Of a DNA stretch of 64,000 nucleotides, positions 48,521 to 62,239 are shown one piece after another. Origin of the DNA: Glycine soja (taxonomy: Eukaryota; Streptophyta; Magnoliopsida; Fabales; Fabaceae); NCBI RefSeq assembly GCF_004193775.1, contig NC_041004.1, positions 35,612,411-35,676,410 of the forward strand, given 5' to 3'. The notes beneath the pieces are model-generated. The model saw only the letters and a list, made by a program, of their open reading frames with translations. It was not told where the DNA came from and did no database searches. Position 1 is the stretch's first letter. Each line of letters begins with the position of its first letter. The translations under genes were made by a program, and so were the position numbers.

Positions 48521-51500
48521 TTCAAAAATACTGGATTGATCTCAATTTCATGAATAATGCTACTATTTTTTTTTTACTCACATCTCGTTTAGAAAGTCCA
48601 ATATAGTCACGACTTTATTCTTAAAAAAAGAAGAAAAAGAACACGTGACTTTAAAGCACTTGCTGAACTGGTAAAGGAGCCACCTCCTTGAAGAGTTGCT
48701 CATGGTGATGCTTATAGTAATAAACACCTCCATTGAGGAATAGTTGTTCAGCTGAAACATAAAGATAATCGATAATAATTGGTATGAAAGTTTAAACCTA
48801 CATGGATAAATGTCAACTCAATGGAAATAAAGTGAAGATTTTATACTCTAAAAATTATTAGTTCATCACACTCTAGAGAAAAATGGTCGTGTCCCCATTC
48901 TTTTTCTGATCAAATCATGGAATCATACTATTTTTTTTTATCAACCAACTAAAATTTTCAGAGAAATTTTATATGGACAGAAAGCAACATCAAATAAATG
49001 TAATATCTTCGACAAAGTTTGAGAATGCTAATCAATATGGATATACTTTCAAATCATTAATAATGCTAAAAAAAAACATATTAAACAAAAAATAAGCCAT
49101 ACATTGAATCTTTGAATCCACCAGCACCAACTCTTCCATGAAAAATGATATTTTTTTGGCTTGACAAATCAACACCGACCATAGTCGAATAATCCTCACA
49201 CAAATATTCCAACTATAAATACAGTGTTAAAATTTTTGAAGCATCATTATGTCAAGAGATCGAGTGCAAATTTGGGTTTCGAAAGCTTCTACACTTCTGA
49301 TTAGTTTGTTCAAGAAATACAAATATACATTCAAAGAGATTTGTTGACAACTTCTTTTAGACACTCGATAAAAAAATACATATTGAGAAAATATAAAAAA
49401 ATGTATGAAGTATTTAACTTGTATAGATTTGGTAACAAATCATATCTCTTATGTTTCGAAAGACATTTCAAGTAGTTTCTAATTTTTTTATTAGTTGTAA
49501 AACTTATTTGATTGTTCGGTAAGTAAATTTTTTAGTAATTTCTAATATTTTTTGAAATGTTATTTGAAATAATATTTTTTAAAATTTTACCTTTTAGCTT
49601 CTAGGTTTTTTTATATATATATATTTTTATCTTTAATGTATTTATCAAATTTTCTTACTTATCATTTTTTAACAAATCAAGCTTTTATTGTTTTTTTCAT
49701 TCATGTGTTTGTCATTTCCTTGTTTCCTCCAACCCGCAAATTCTCTCATTTTGTTTCACAACATGCACACTAACCTTTTTTTCTTCGGGTAATGGTATTT
49801 TTAATTTTTTTTCACTTCTCATATAATGCTTTGATAGATTCTCTTTACAATATTTTGATTGTGAATTTTTCTAGTATGAATAAGTAAAAAAATAAAAACA
49901 ATAAAAAAATAAACATATGGTTGATTATTTTATTTTTTATATTATATTTTGGATATTTTTATATTACATTCTTAATTTAATGATTATAGTATATATTTTA
50001 TTAATTTAGCATTATAAATTAAGACATTGATAATGATAGATGATAGTTTTTTTGTTATTATATTTTATATTTTTTATGTTACAATATTTATTTTAACCAT
50101 TGTAACACTTATAATATTTAGTTTATTATTTCAACATTATATTTTGTTTATTATTTTTTGAATAATTTTATATTAGATGTTTTATTTTAACTATTATACT
50201 AATTAACATAATAAAAATATAATGTTTAGTTATGTGTATTTTTTATATTATTTTAAACTTAATTAAAAATATTTTAAGAATTAGTATAAGATTAATAGTA
50301 GAATATTTAACATGAAAAAATAAAATATAAAATAATAGAATATAAATATGTCTATTTTTATCATTTTATAATTTTTAATTACTTTACCAATTAATTTTAT
50401 TGAACACTTATCATAGTAGCTTTTTAACTAATTTTACCCCACATTAGCCTACGTATATAGATTTAATCCCCCAAATATATTTTGGTAACAGAAACTATAT
50501 TATTAAAAATACATGAGTGATCAAACCACTGATTCAGCCGATAGTCCTTTTTTCCCCTCTTTTAAAAATACAGATTTTTAGTCGAAAGATCGACCAAGAA
50601 AATTGGCCCTTTGGGTTGTATGGTGCTTTTGCTTTGGTCCAAAAGTAGTAGAGCTTGTCACATCTTATAGGACAAATTGGGCCATAATGTCGACAAGATG
50701 GATTACCAATATTGTCATATTAATTTTGCCATATGGACAAAAAAAAAAAAAAACTTGATATGTGCCATTTTTATTTTTATGTAGTGTTTATGCAGTTTTC
50801 ATATTTTGGAGTCAATTAATCAATCACTTCTGACTTTGCTGACTCCAAAATATGAAAACTACATAAAAATATGAAAACTGCATATTAATTGAAACACTAT
50901 ATTTTTAAACGAAGAGAATGATTTAGTTAATCGGTATGTACAAAAATACACAGCCTTTTATTGCCCTGTCATTAACCAACTACCATTATGCCAATATATT
51001 GGTGGCTACCATCCATCCATCTTGACTAGTTTTGTCATATATTTTAGTCACTTTCTTTCATAATCAGTCTCTTCTACCATTGTCGGAATTAGAGCTCACT
51101 ATAGAGGTTCGGGTTCACATGCAATTCCGTTAACTCGTTGAATGAAAAAAAATGGTTTAGAAACTAAGTAGTACTCTAATATGTTGGTTCATTTAAACAA
51201 AAATAAAAAGTTTGTTTAATTTGGTTCAGTTTACTAATACTAGTCCACATATTAAGTGGGCTGAATGAAAATCACACGAAAAAGACCTGTTTAATTTTGC
51301 GTGTAAGTTTAATTTTGTTCATTTAATGCGTATTATTATTATAGACTGCACTAAGTTGACTTGTAACAAAAACAAATTAATTGTAATAACAAAAAAAACA
51401 TTAACTAAGTTGACTGTATATCCACTTATAGCTAAAACGCTGATCATCAAAATTTGACCATTATACGTTAAAACAATTTTTAAGCTTGAAAATTCTTATT

Positions 51501-53770
51501 TAACATGACCACTACAAAATATATTTTTTTGCTGATTAAAAAAGATTATAAAACATTTTAAATACAAGCATCTAATAATTGAAAATTATCCTACTAAAAA
51601 AATTGAGAAATTATCTTATCATCACATCATATATATTAATAGATGAGATGATATGAAATTATAAAATTGATTTGGTGGTCGAAGGGAGGAGGCTCCAAAA
51701 AAAAAAAGAAATCACAAGTTTAAATATCTCTAATTAATCATTAATATTTATCGAAAAAAAAATGTCATGACATGATAAAATCATAGCTTCTTATTAAATA
51801 TGTGTATAAAATTAGTTTATTTTTATTTTCTTTTTTAAAGTTTCTATGTAAAAATAAAAAAAATGCAATCAAGTTTCTTGTTCCGAATAAAATAATTGTG
51901 AGTTTTTTTTTTATCTTTTTCATTTATACTTCACAATAACTGTGAATGTATAAGTTAATTAAAAATTGAATAGAAAGTAAGAATATAATTTTAAAAAATA
52001 ATTAATATTTTATCTTAAACTTTTAAAACAACAAATAAAAAAAATAAAAATATTTCAAAAATCCCACAATAATACGTATAAATTAACTTATTTAACATTA
52101 CAATAGCATAAGAGAGGGAAGAATTAAATCAATTAATGCATGCTTCCACAAACTACTTTACTCATCTAACTTTAAACTTGAAAGTGGGGCAACATGAGAC
52201 AAAAGTAAGCAAGAATATCTAAGATAAAGTTACTCTTAATAGTTAGTGGCTGATGATTCTCTAATGTATATATGTTCTCTCTTTGAGTATTCCAAATTTA
52301 TTCTTTGGAAAATAATACCACTGTCAGGTTTGATATATGATTCTAAAACTATTATTTCAGAATAATATTATTTTTAAAATATTTTTATTTTTTTCTTTTT
52401 TATTCTCTTGATGAGAAGTAGAATATTATACTTTCTATGGCATATAATAAAATTCATCTTATATAACTTAATAATTAATTTCCGTTTTCAATTTTATTTT
52501 TCCATCACAATATTTCTCTTATTATTTAAATTTCAAAACTATTCTTAAAAAAATAATGTTTAAATATACAATTTAGTTCCCATATATAGTTTCTTTTAAT
52601 TTTGATTTTAATCCGTATATTTTAAAATTTTGGTTCCGAATATCTTTAATTTCAAATTTTCAATTTCTTCATAAAAATAATCCTGACCATATTCAGCCTC
52701 ATCAATAATGGCGTTACATTTAATTTAGCTAGTGCATACGTGATGACTTAGTTAAATTAAGGTTATACAAGATTTTGATACTCTTTTCCTTGGCAATCAT
52801 AGTGCAGTGGTTATTAACTCTGAATTCTTTTTCAAGACGAGAGTAAATATGTAAAAATATATCTAAAATTAATTCTAAACTCATAATCAATTCATTAAAA
52901 TAAAATCAAACTAAACACACACTTAATATCCCATCCAGCCAGCTATGCATAAAGAAATAACCCAAAATACGCCAATGAGTCCTAGTAGATGGCAGAGAAA
53001 ATTTGATGACTAGCATTAGTTTTTAGGTTTCTAGTTATTTTAGAACTTTGAGATTGTGGCCCTTCAATTAATGTTTCTACAAAGGCTTTGATATAGTAGT
53101 TGCACCACATCCTGTCCAGCTTTGCATATGCATAATCAATATGAACGTACCCATCTTGACATAACAATTGTACATGGCAAATTTTGCAAAAACAATAGCA
53201 TAAAAAATCATTCTGAATTAATTTCTATAATTTCATCAATGAGATTTCTGTATATCATATTTGTAGTAATATATCTTTGCTTTCATTTTTTTTTTGATGG
53301 GGCAGATAAAATGGTATCTTAATTAATGAGAATCACAGTTAATTAAAATGGTATGTTAACTATTATTCTTGATATGTATACTATAAAAGACAAATAAAAC
53401 AATGAAAGGAGTAACTTTGTAAAACTTTATCCAAAGGCAATAATATTGTTTTGCCAAAAAGGTTGGGGTCCCAGCCAAGATGATCTAAATAAAAAGTAAA
53501 GTACTGTGGCTTAATTTGGTGAGATGGCTTCTTTTTCCTCTCATGTCTGTGAGTAGGGCGTGAAGCTAGGCATTGGAATCTTCTCTTAATATATTTAGTC
53601 CATGCTTTGGGATAAAAATAGACAAAAGAAATTTACACTATAAAATTCATAAAATACCATTATTTTTTTCGTTCACTCATAAAATGCCATCATACCATGT
53701 GAAGATAAAATTTCTAGAAGAAGTGTATAGAATGTTTTAACAAAAACACTTTATTTGGTTTGGAAAATAG
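48520..53770. other. Intergenic stretch, no gene seen
   Basis: AT-rich, containing the small hairpin at 50791-50860. A minus-strand ORF at about 52982-53167 has no recognisable motif. Confidence 0.5.
50791..50880. repeat. Hairpin with repeated arm
   Basis: GCAGTTTTCATATTTTGGAG (50792 on) is complementary to CTCCAAAATATGAAAACT (50843-50860). A second partial copy of the right arm, ATATGAAAACTGCAT, follows at 50869. Confidence 0.85.
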
Positions 53771-53775
53771 AATAG

Positions 53776-53777
<2 letters not shown>

Positions 53778-53817
<40 letters not shown>
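53778..53817. repeat. (TA)n microsatellite
   Basis: About 20 TA units. Confidence 0.97.
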
Positions 53818-53821
<4 letters not shown>

Positions 53822-54369
53822 ATATGTATATGTATATATAAGAAAATGATGCGCAAACAAATATTTGCTTAATTGGTTAGGATAAGAGAAATTTATAAAA
53901 AAAGAATGATAAATTATTTGTTTGCTTGTTTAGTTTGATAGAAAATAAAAAGAAAAAAAACTTTGTTTCTTCTAAAATAGACACTTATACCTCTATTATA
54001 AGTAAAGACTAATTAGTGTCTTAGGGAAATAATGAATAAGTAACAAATTTTATGAAAACTTTTAATGTTTAATATTACCATTATATTTCCATCAATATAT
54101 TTATTTATTTATGTTTTTAAAACATTCAACATAGTACCCTAAAAGTAATAATAAATTTTAGTTTATATTTGAGTACTGTTTAGAGATAAGTAAATTAATG
54201 AATCAGTAAAAGTGTCTATCTCATTACCCTTTCTTTTCGAAATTGAAAAAACTTTAAAATGGTGGGACGCAGATTTATGTTTCCTTCTCCCCAATTTCTC
54301 TTTGAACTAAATAAGAAAAAAAATCTTATGTTTTTTCTTCCAATTTCATTTTTTTTTTTTTGGAAATAA

Positions 54370-54499
54370 TGCAAGTCCCACATCGACTAAAAGTAATCTC
54401 AGATTAGAATATATAAGTGACGGATAACCCTTATCCCTTGAGCAAGTTTTTGAGGTTGAATTATATCTCTCACATTATTCATTCTAAGATGGTATCAGC
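54370..54499 (+). mobile_element. LTR/TRIM-like terminus with primer-binding site
   Basis: TGCAAGTCCCACATCGACTA, then ATATATAAGTGA, then CCTTATCCCTTGAGCAAGTT form the familiar order of short plant LTRs, with a TATA-like box. TGGTATCAGC at 54490-54499 matches the start of the usual initiator tRNA-Met primer-binding site TGGTATCAGAGC. There is no internal coding region or second LTR nearby, so it is truncated. The LTR is about 118 bp, in the TRIM range. Confidence 0.6.
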
Positions 54500-55059
54500 A
54501 TCTTAATCCAAATGTGGGCATGAGAACGATGCACAACTTTGGCTCCAAAGAGTACTCCTCCCGTAATAGAAAATAAATCATTCGGACACAGGTTAGTCAT
54601 TTAAAAAATTAGTTTTCATTTGAAAATAATGGTTAATGTAACGTATCGACAATGATGATTTCATAATTTTTTGTAGGTGGCTGCGACGTGGAAATCAACA
54701 TATTGACAATAATGATTTGATAATTTTTCGTTGCAATGTGGCACATCCTCACGTCATCACGGGCATCATGATGAATGATTTTCATGTCTTTAAATATGTT
54801 GTTATATGTTTCTCATTTGAATTTGACACTTAATCTATCGTATGCAGTTTATGAAGGATACAGTTTATGTCGCGCATCAAACTATAATAATAAATAATGT
54901 TAAAAAAAAACTAAAGTACACAAACCAAAATAACTAATGTTACTAACGATTTCATTGAAGACCACAAACTAAATACATTCAACAGAACTTCAACCAATAC
55001 AAGTCATTCGTCTAACATACATAAATCAATTAAATGAACAACTCCCACAGTTAGATTGC

Positions 55060-57831
55060 ATTGGACATCAACGCCTGTTGTGCCCTTCTGCTCCACATCT
55101 ACTACATTTTTGTCGGTGCTCAGATGGTTCGAGCCAATCCATCTCATTCTTTATCCTTGTTGATTTTGGCCGACCTTTCGCACGAATTGTAGTTGGGTTA
55201 GGGATAAGTGTCCATGCATCATCAGAAGGAGGAATTGCCGCTTCATTCCCAAGAGGCCACCATTGTGCGGAGTAAGCTTTTAAGATGTGCTCATTTGTGT
55301 AAACAACATCTATATATTGGTAGTATTCAAGCTCACATAACCACAAGCCGCAATAATGTGTGAACATGGATAGTGAAGCGCAGAATACTTTCCGCATTGA
55401 CAATAATGACCATTCAAGTTAACCGCCCATTTTTGTCTGCCACGTTGCGTTATAGGATTGAAGGTCTCCTCTACTTCAAATCTTATCGACTGGATATCAT
55501 AGACACGAACGAAGTGCGAACAAGCTTGCTCTTGATTTTTTCTAAGTTCTTTAACAAACTTAGAACAATATACTTGTCTTTCATTTAATTATCTTTGGGC
55601 TTGGTGACCACGATCAACAAAATACTTTCGACACCTACTATATGTTGATTTGACCAACGCTATTATGGGTATGTTGCGACAATCCTTCAAAACCTTATTT
55701 ATACATTCTGAGAGGTTGGTTGTCATGTGGCCATATCGACGTCCTTCTTTATCATAAGCCATGGCCCATTTTTCCTTTGAAATGCGATCAATCCATGTTG
55801 CTATGGCTGGACTCAGTTGACGAAATCTTTCTAAATTTTGATCAAAAATATGCTTGCAAGGAGTGTAGCCTGCATGAAATTAGTTAGCAAGAACAATTTT
55901 AAGTATATATAAAACTTAAAATTAATGTGACCATGATAAATTAAATCTTACCCGATTTCTTCAATATTTCTTTTTGTTTGGCATTGTTGAATTTGCAATT
56001 GAAATTGCTTGCTATGTGTCGGACGCAGTAAACATGATAACCGTGGGGAGGTTGCCAACCAAGTGCTTCGTTAGCTACAACAGACTTGATACTCGTGTGA
56101 TGATCAAATATGAGACAAATACCATTTTTATCTGTGACGTGTTCACGCAAGTGTGCTAAAAACCATAACCACGTTGTTAAAGTTTCACCTTCGACCACTA
56201 CGAATGCTAGAGGAAGGACACCACCATTTCCATCTTGTGATGTGACCATTAAGAGGGTCCCACGGTATTTTCCGTATAAATGTGTGCCGTCAACTTGTAC
56301 GATTGACTTATAATACTTGAAAGTCTCTTTACATTGACCAAAAGTCCAAAACACTCTATGAAACTGATGGTGTTCGCGACTAACCGTATTCCCAACAATA
56401 AAATCGTCATGTAGTATTTGAAAATAGGATCCAGGAGAATGATTTTGCATGTGTGTTAGCCACAAAGAAAGTTTCGCATATGACTCTTCCCAATCGCCAT
56501 ATTCAATTGCAATGACTTTTTGTTTCGCCATCCAAGCTTTTTTGTACGACACCTTATAGGCAAATTATCTTTTCTTGAATCAAAGAAACTTTTATTGATG
56601 AATCTTCTCTGATCATGCCTGTTAATAAAATAAAAAAAAATCAAATAACCAAATTTAAATAACAAATAACGAAAAAAGAGCATAATATGAAGGCGAAAAA
56701 CATACCTATTACACAAGTGACAATTAAATCTGAATCAAGCTTCTCGTGATCTGTTGTCATAGTCATATTCAGACATGTGTGTGGTCCACCCCATTGTGTG
56801 ACTTTCCATGAATAAGTTTTTTTAGATAAAATTGCCCTCATATAAAAAAGGCAAGGACACTCTTCTTTTTTATTCGGGCAACAAACGTACTTGTTTGATT
56901 TGCTTTCAATAACTTTAAAACTTTGATGCACCTTCATAACATATTGTTTCAGTGCATTTTTGACTGCATCTTTACTATCAAAATCCATGCCAACATATAA
57001 TTGTTACCCAACATTAAAACTCGATGACATCTCCAACCCGCAAATGTCCTCCTGATCAGGATGACTTCAGTTGATATTGTTATAATGCAAAGCATCATTC
57101 CAAAATGGATTTTGAATTTGTTCTACACCTAATAGTTAAAAATAAAATTCAGGTCAATATCATAATCGTACTTATTTACCATTAAATAAAATTGTCATAA
57201 AATGATAAATGTATTCACCTATTTTTTTATTTAATAAATTATACCTTCGGCTGGGTGAACAATTCTTACTGGTTGAATCATGTTGGTGACTTCATCGTCT
57301 GTATCAGATATATCGTCAACATTATCATCTTCGTCTAAAGACTCTTTGACGTATGAGTTAGACACAAGATAATCATCATCATTATCTTCATCACCATGTA
57401 AATTGCTTACATTTCTTGACGGTTCCGCCTCATTATTAGATAAATTATTTCCACATGATGTAAGAGAATTTGCAGAATGAAACATAGAACCACCAGACAC
57501 ATCCTTTTCTATGTACAATTCCAGAACTGACATTTGATTTTGTTGGTGAAAACTTTCGATCATAGTTTCAACATCTTTGTCATCACAAATTTGCAACGCA
57601 ACATACTTTCCTGAAACTAAAAATCTACATCTGATAGTAGAAATAATTTCATTATTTTGTAACTTTACCTTATCTCCAATTTTTTTTCAAAGCATTGAAA
57701 CTAATTCCACAACCAAGTTGTTAGAAATAATTTCCTGAATCACTTTTTTACTGCCTTCAAAGATTACACCATCAGTCTCTTCATATACCCTTCCATTGAA
57801 ATACAAGATTGTTATAACTGAATTCATCATA
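55060..57831 (-). pseudogene. MuDR/MULE transposase, degenerate, autonomous-type domain order
   Basis: Read on the minus strand. A PB1-like N-terminal part lies at 57231-57831 (MNSVITILYFNGRVYEETDG, then an acidic stretch). The MuDR DNA-binding domain is at about 56700-56988 (GMDFDSKDAVKNALKQYV, CPNKKEECPC). The MULE core is at 55941-56552 (QVDGTHLYGKYRG; the second Asp in CLIFDHH; CVRHIASNFN) and continues at about 55590-55870. A SWIM zinc finger is near 55340-55420 (CQCGKYSALHYPCSH) and a zinc knuckle near 55070-55110 (CSRCGAEGHNRR). Damage: a poly-A frameshift near 57685, two stops in the segment near 57005-57075, a shift near 56560, a stop after the SWIM finger and a stop inside the knuckle. 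Two introns seem present (about 57130-57230 and 56600-56700). Such enzymes cut and move Mutator-like DNA elements; this copy is inactive. Confidence 0.88.
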
Positions 57832-57856
57832 TACCTACAAAAACAATATTATAAAT

Positions 57857-58540
57857 AATTAATCATAACAATAATAAATTCAAATTACAAAAATCTAATA
57901 ACAAAAAGCCTCTTTACTGAAACTTCAAATTAAAACTTTATTGTAACAAAACATTAATTACTTCAAATAAATATCATGCCACAACCAAGTTGTTATTATA
58001 AATAATTAATCTTAACAACAATAACTTCAAAATAAATTAATTTATTTAAAAAATTACTACACTGAAACTTCAGCTTAAAATTTTATTCTGACAATAAATT
58101 AATTACTTTAAATAAATATGATGCCACAAAATTGAAAAACAAAAACGCTTTGAAAGTATAAAATTTAAAGGCAGAACAAAGCATCACAGAATCTTTCAAA
58201 CTAGACATTTTAATTATATTACAAAGCATCAAAGAAGTTATTATTATAAATAATTAAAATTAACAATAATAACTTCAAAATAAATAAATCTAATTCAAAA
58301 AATACTACAAACTTCGGATTCAAATTTTATTCCAGACTAAAAACAATTACGTCTAATAAATATCAGGCCAGATAAATATTTGATTGACAAACTTTAAACA
58401 CACTTAAAGCTCGGAAATTTTAAAGCCACATGAATAAAGCATCAACACCAAACTAATCTAACACAAAACATATTACAAAATTCAGATTCAAACTTTATTC
58501 CAGACTCAAAATAATTACTTCAAATAATTTGAAAGTTGAA
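57857..58540. repeat. Degenerate tandem repeats upstream of the MULE ORF
   Basis: Recurring text includes ACAATAATAACTTCAAAATA, AAACTTTATTCCAGACT, AATTACTTCAAATAAATAT and ATGCCACAA/CAGGCCAG, in at least four diverged units of about 150-240 bases. Subterminal repeats of this kind often lie inside Mutator-like elements. Confidence 0.65.
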
Positions 58541-58639
58541 GGCTGAGAAATTTGAAAATTGAAAATTGAAGGCTGAGAAATTTGAAAGAAAGTTGAAGAC
58601 TGAGAAAATTCAAGGTTCAGAAATTTTCAAAAGGCACAA

Positions 58640-58900
58640 AAGCATAGCAGGAGGGTTGCCATTTAAAGGATTTGTACACCACCTAACTCGCCAGCCCAAG
58701 CTGCGAGACCAGCATCTTGTCTCGCCAGTCAAAGTGGCAAAAGCCACAGCTGCCCTAGCCTGTGCCCTAAACACTGTTGCCCTAATGCCCTAGCCTGACG
58801 CGCCTTCTGCACAATTCACTGCATGGCTGTGTCGCCAACAGCAATGGCGATACCACTGGCTATTTCGCCAATGGTAATGGCTACACCCCGTCCAAGTCAC
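58640..58900. other. GC-rich island with CGCCA repeats
   Basis: Short CTCGCCAG, GTCGCCAACAGCAATGGCGA and TTTCGCCAATGGTAATGGC units recur in direct and inverted orientation. The stretch is distinctly GC-rich beside AT-rich DNA. The plus-strand ORF at 58566-58793 shows no known motif. It may be the outer part of the neighbouring MULE. Confidence 0.5.
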
Positions 58901-61870
58901 GCCCAATTTGAATCATGTTTTTAACTAATTTCTAGGATCTTAGGGACGTAAATGTAACTTTAGGATATTCATGAGTTTTTAGATTAGGTTTAACAGGGAT
59001 GTAATTGTTATCATACATGAGATGCCATGTTAGTTCTCATAATTTCTTTTGACATACAAAAGAAGCACAAAGCTGGATTTCGCAAAGGCATCATTGCATT
59101 ATTATTGTTTCAAATTGAGCACTGACATGTACCTTATTTTTTTTCCTTTAGTATCTTAAGTCCTCATGTTATGGTCCATTAAGATTAACTAATGCCTTTA
59201 CATTTACAGGACTTTGATAACAATTCTGGAAAGAAACTTGGCTGCTAAAAAGGAAAATATTAAAATTGAGAAGCAATTGAGTTGCTGCAAGAATACTTGC
59301 CCAAAAACAGAGAAAAGAAATTTTGATTTTGAAATATCAGGTAGTTACAACTGGGCTTGACATTCTTATATGTAGTGTGTGAAACTTCCATGGCTCAAAG
59401 TATTATAAAACATAATTGGCATAGTTGATATAGTTGTTGACTAATAAGGAGTATCTTCAAATTAATTGTAATCGGAAAACTGTCTTCTATGTCCTTTTTT
59501 TTTTTGGATTTAGTCTTTTGATCCCTTTGAGGTATTATAGGTATAATGTTTTTTATGCCTACTTTCTCTTTAGTTTGCCTTAGTATTATATATGTTGTTC
59601 TTTGGATTACGCTCTTGGAACCTCACTTGTAGGAAATCTATTAACTTCTATTAACTTATAATGAAAGGTTTCGAGTGTAAACGTGTTCCCTCACCTTTAT
59701 ATTTGTTTTTCTCTCTTGCCCAAGACCCAATGTATTGTATTTCTATGTTCACCCTATGTTTCTCATTCTACTCCTCTTTTATTTTTCCTTTTCAGCTACT
59801 TTCTTTGGTTTTTTTAATTTATTCTTAGTTGTCATTTATTTTTTAAGAATGACAGATTGATCTCACTGCTATGAACATGAAGGATTGTATCATGTATAGT
59901 TGCAGAAAATCATGGCATAATCAGGTGTAGTTTATTTATAAATCAGAATCTTGCTTAACACTTATAATTTAACCATTGGATTTTTAGTTGATGGTTGGTT
60001 ATTAGCCAATGATGGTTGCTTATTTATCACTTGAGATTGGTTCTTAACAGAGTGTCTTTGAGTTAAATTTTTAGAATATGTTTAATTGTTTATATTATCT
60101 GTACTTCTTATACTTTTTCTTCTAAGGACTGAAACACATTTTTTTTTTCTGAATTGTGTTTTTTCTCCAGTTTCATTTTGAATGTAAGACGGTAAGTGTG
60201 TGATTGAAATTTATGTAGTTTTATTTAAAGTATATGATCTGTAACATTTGATTTAGCTTGTGTCTTTGTACATGTGATTTTTCCTTAATAATTAATAATG
60301 TTAGAGTGAAACAATGAGAAACTACAAAGATTAGAATAGAGCCAAAGATGAATAAAGGCACTATCTAGCATAAGTATAAGCATTTTTTTTTTTTTGAAGT
60401 AAATTTTGTATTTGTCTTATATTCTTGCTGTTAGTTTTACTTGGAGGGACAAATGTTACTTTTAATCTCTTATTCTATTTTTGCAGTCTATTTTTCTAAT
60501 ATTTCAGTCAAATAAGACTATTTCTAATGTTGAAACCATGACTGCTCGAGCATTCTAATTGTTTTCCCTACAATAATTGCTAGAGTAAATAATTACTAAA
60601 CCTCAGCTTCTTATTACAAATTATTTTCTTCTGTTTTTTTTTTTCATAGGAATTTGAAGGGAGGAATGCATGTAATGTCTAACAATCAAAGAGTTGGTGG
60701 CCACAAGGCAGGTGGGAGAGTCACTATTTTTCTCACAAGTCATAATCATTTGTGAAAGATGTCAGCTTATTATTATCAATATCATATTTACAGGCCAAGG
60801 CCAATCAATCGGTTAAGAGATCAAGTGAAATACATGCAACTATTCCTGGGGTATTGAGATGGTGTACATGTGTTGGGTTTCTACACAAGTTTTTATTGTT
60901 TTTGGGGTATAGTGGAAGAGAAGTTTTCACACAAGTCATCAGCTGATATTCTTAGTTTGGGTGCACGTTTTGTTTGGGGAAACAATTATCTTCCCAATGG
61001 TTAGGAGTGGTAGAACACTTATTTATTGGTTGTTCTGTGGGAAATTGAGAATATTGGTCTTAGGTGGTGATGTGCATAATAGTAAACATGTTGTGATGTT
61101 TTTGTCTCTTTTATTCTTCAATTTGGCACTCATTGTGCTAACATTGGTGTGTTTAATAAGGTTCAACTTGCCTATGATAAAAAATCCAATTAAATAAATG
61201 ACAACTTAAGACGAGTGACTGTGAGAATTGAAGGCATCCATATTCATTTCTAGTATTCCATTACTGTTAACTTATTTTCTCACTTCTATGCACTTGGATT
61301 ACTTTTTTAATATAAAGAAGAAAAAAACATTTGCAATACTATACCAATGAGTATGACTCAAAAAATGAATCTTTCTGAAGTAAACTAAAAGGACGTGTTA
61401 CATAGCAAATTATGGCAGCCACATTCCTAAAGTTTTTATTTATTATTTAAATATAAATTAATATTATTAATTAAATTACAAAGACAAGAAATGAACTCCT
61501 TTTGCTCTCACAATTTTTCTAATAGAAATACATTCTGATTCATTTGCTGCTTCGTGAATGTGTTGTTAAAGTTCAAGTATGGCATTTACTTTGTTATATG
61601 AAACAAATGTCAAAATTCAATAATAAGGTATAATAAAAGGAAAGTAATTGTATGTTACACATATTTAAGGCTTAATTATTATTTGGTCTTTTAATTTAAT
61701 TTTGTTACCCCATCAATATGCTATCTTATTTATTTTTAAGAGAAATAATTATGAATATAAATCACCAACAAATGCGATCTATGCGCATGCATGGGTTATC
61801 GGTTAGTTACCAAAATAAAAGTGAACCTTGAATAAGAGGAAAAATACTCTACACATGATGATGTGTTTTG
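58900..61870. other. Intergenic stretch, no gene recognised
   Basis: AT-rich. Near 59209-59300 an acceptor-like TTTACAG precedes a few in-frame codons, and short plus-strand ORFs lie at 60752-60946 and 60961-61197. None has a recognisable motif or consistent exon structure. Confidence 0.4.
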
Positions 61871-62239
61871 TCCCTTAGAGCATCTTTAGAGGAAAATTCT
61901 AAATTGGAATTTTAGACCATTTTTTGATGGATTTCATAGTTTCATGTAGGATTGAAGATGTCTCAACATCTTTCTCATTTGTTTTTTTAGTAGTAGGTTT
62001 CATTTTAGGATCTTAGATAACTTTTAGTATGTCCTACATGGATCTCACATTTAAATATTTTATTTAAATATTTATTAAATTAAATATAATTAATAAAACA
62101 TGTAAGGAAAAAATTTATAAATATTAAGAAATAGGAAAATAAGCATAAATTTAATTTTTATTTATGACTAAATGTTTAACAAATGAAAAATATATAAATT
62201 TGATAATAAAAAATGCAACACATTAATGCCAAAGAAAAA

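Noticed and set aside
52982..53167. Minus-strand ORF of 61 codons
   Set aside because: Short, no motif recognised, and AT-rich neighbourhood; expected by chance in 64 kb.
60752..61197. Pair of short plus-strand ORFs as a possible gene
   Set aside because: No motif, no coherent splice sites joining them, and ordinary AT-rich composition.
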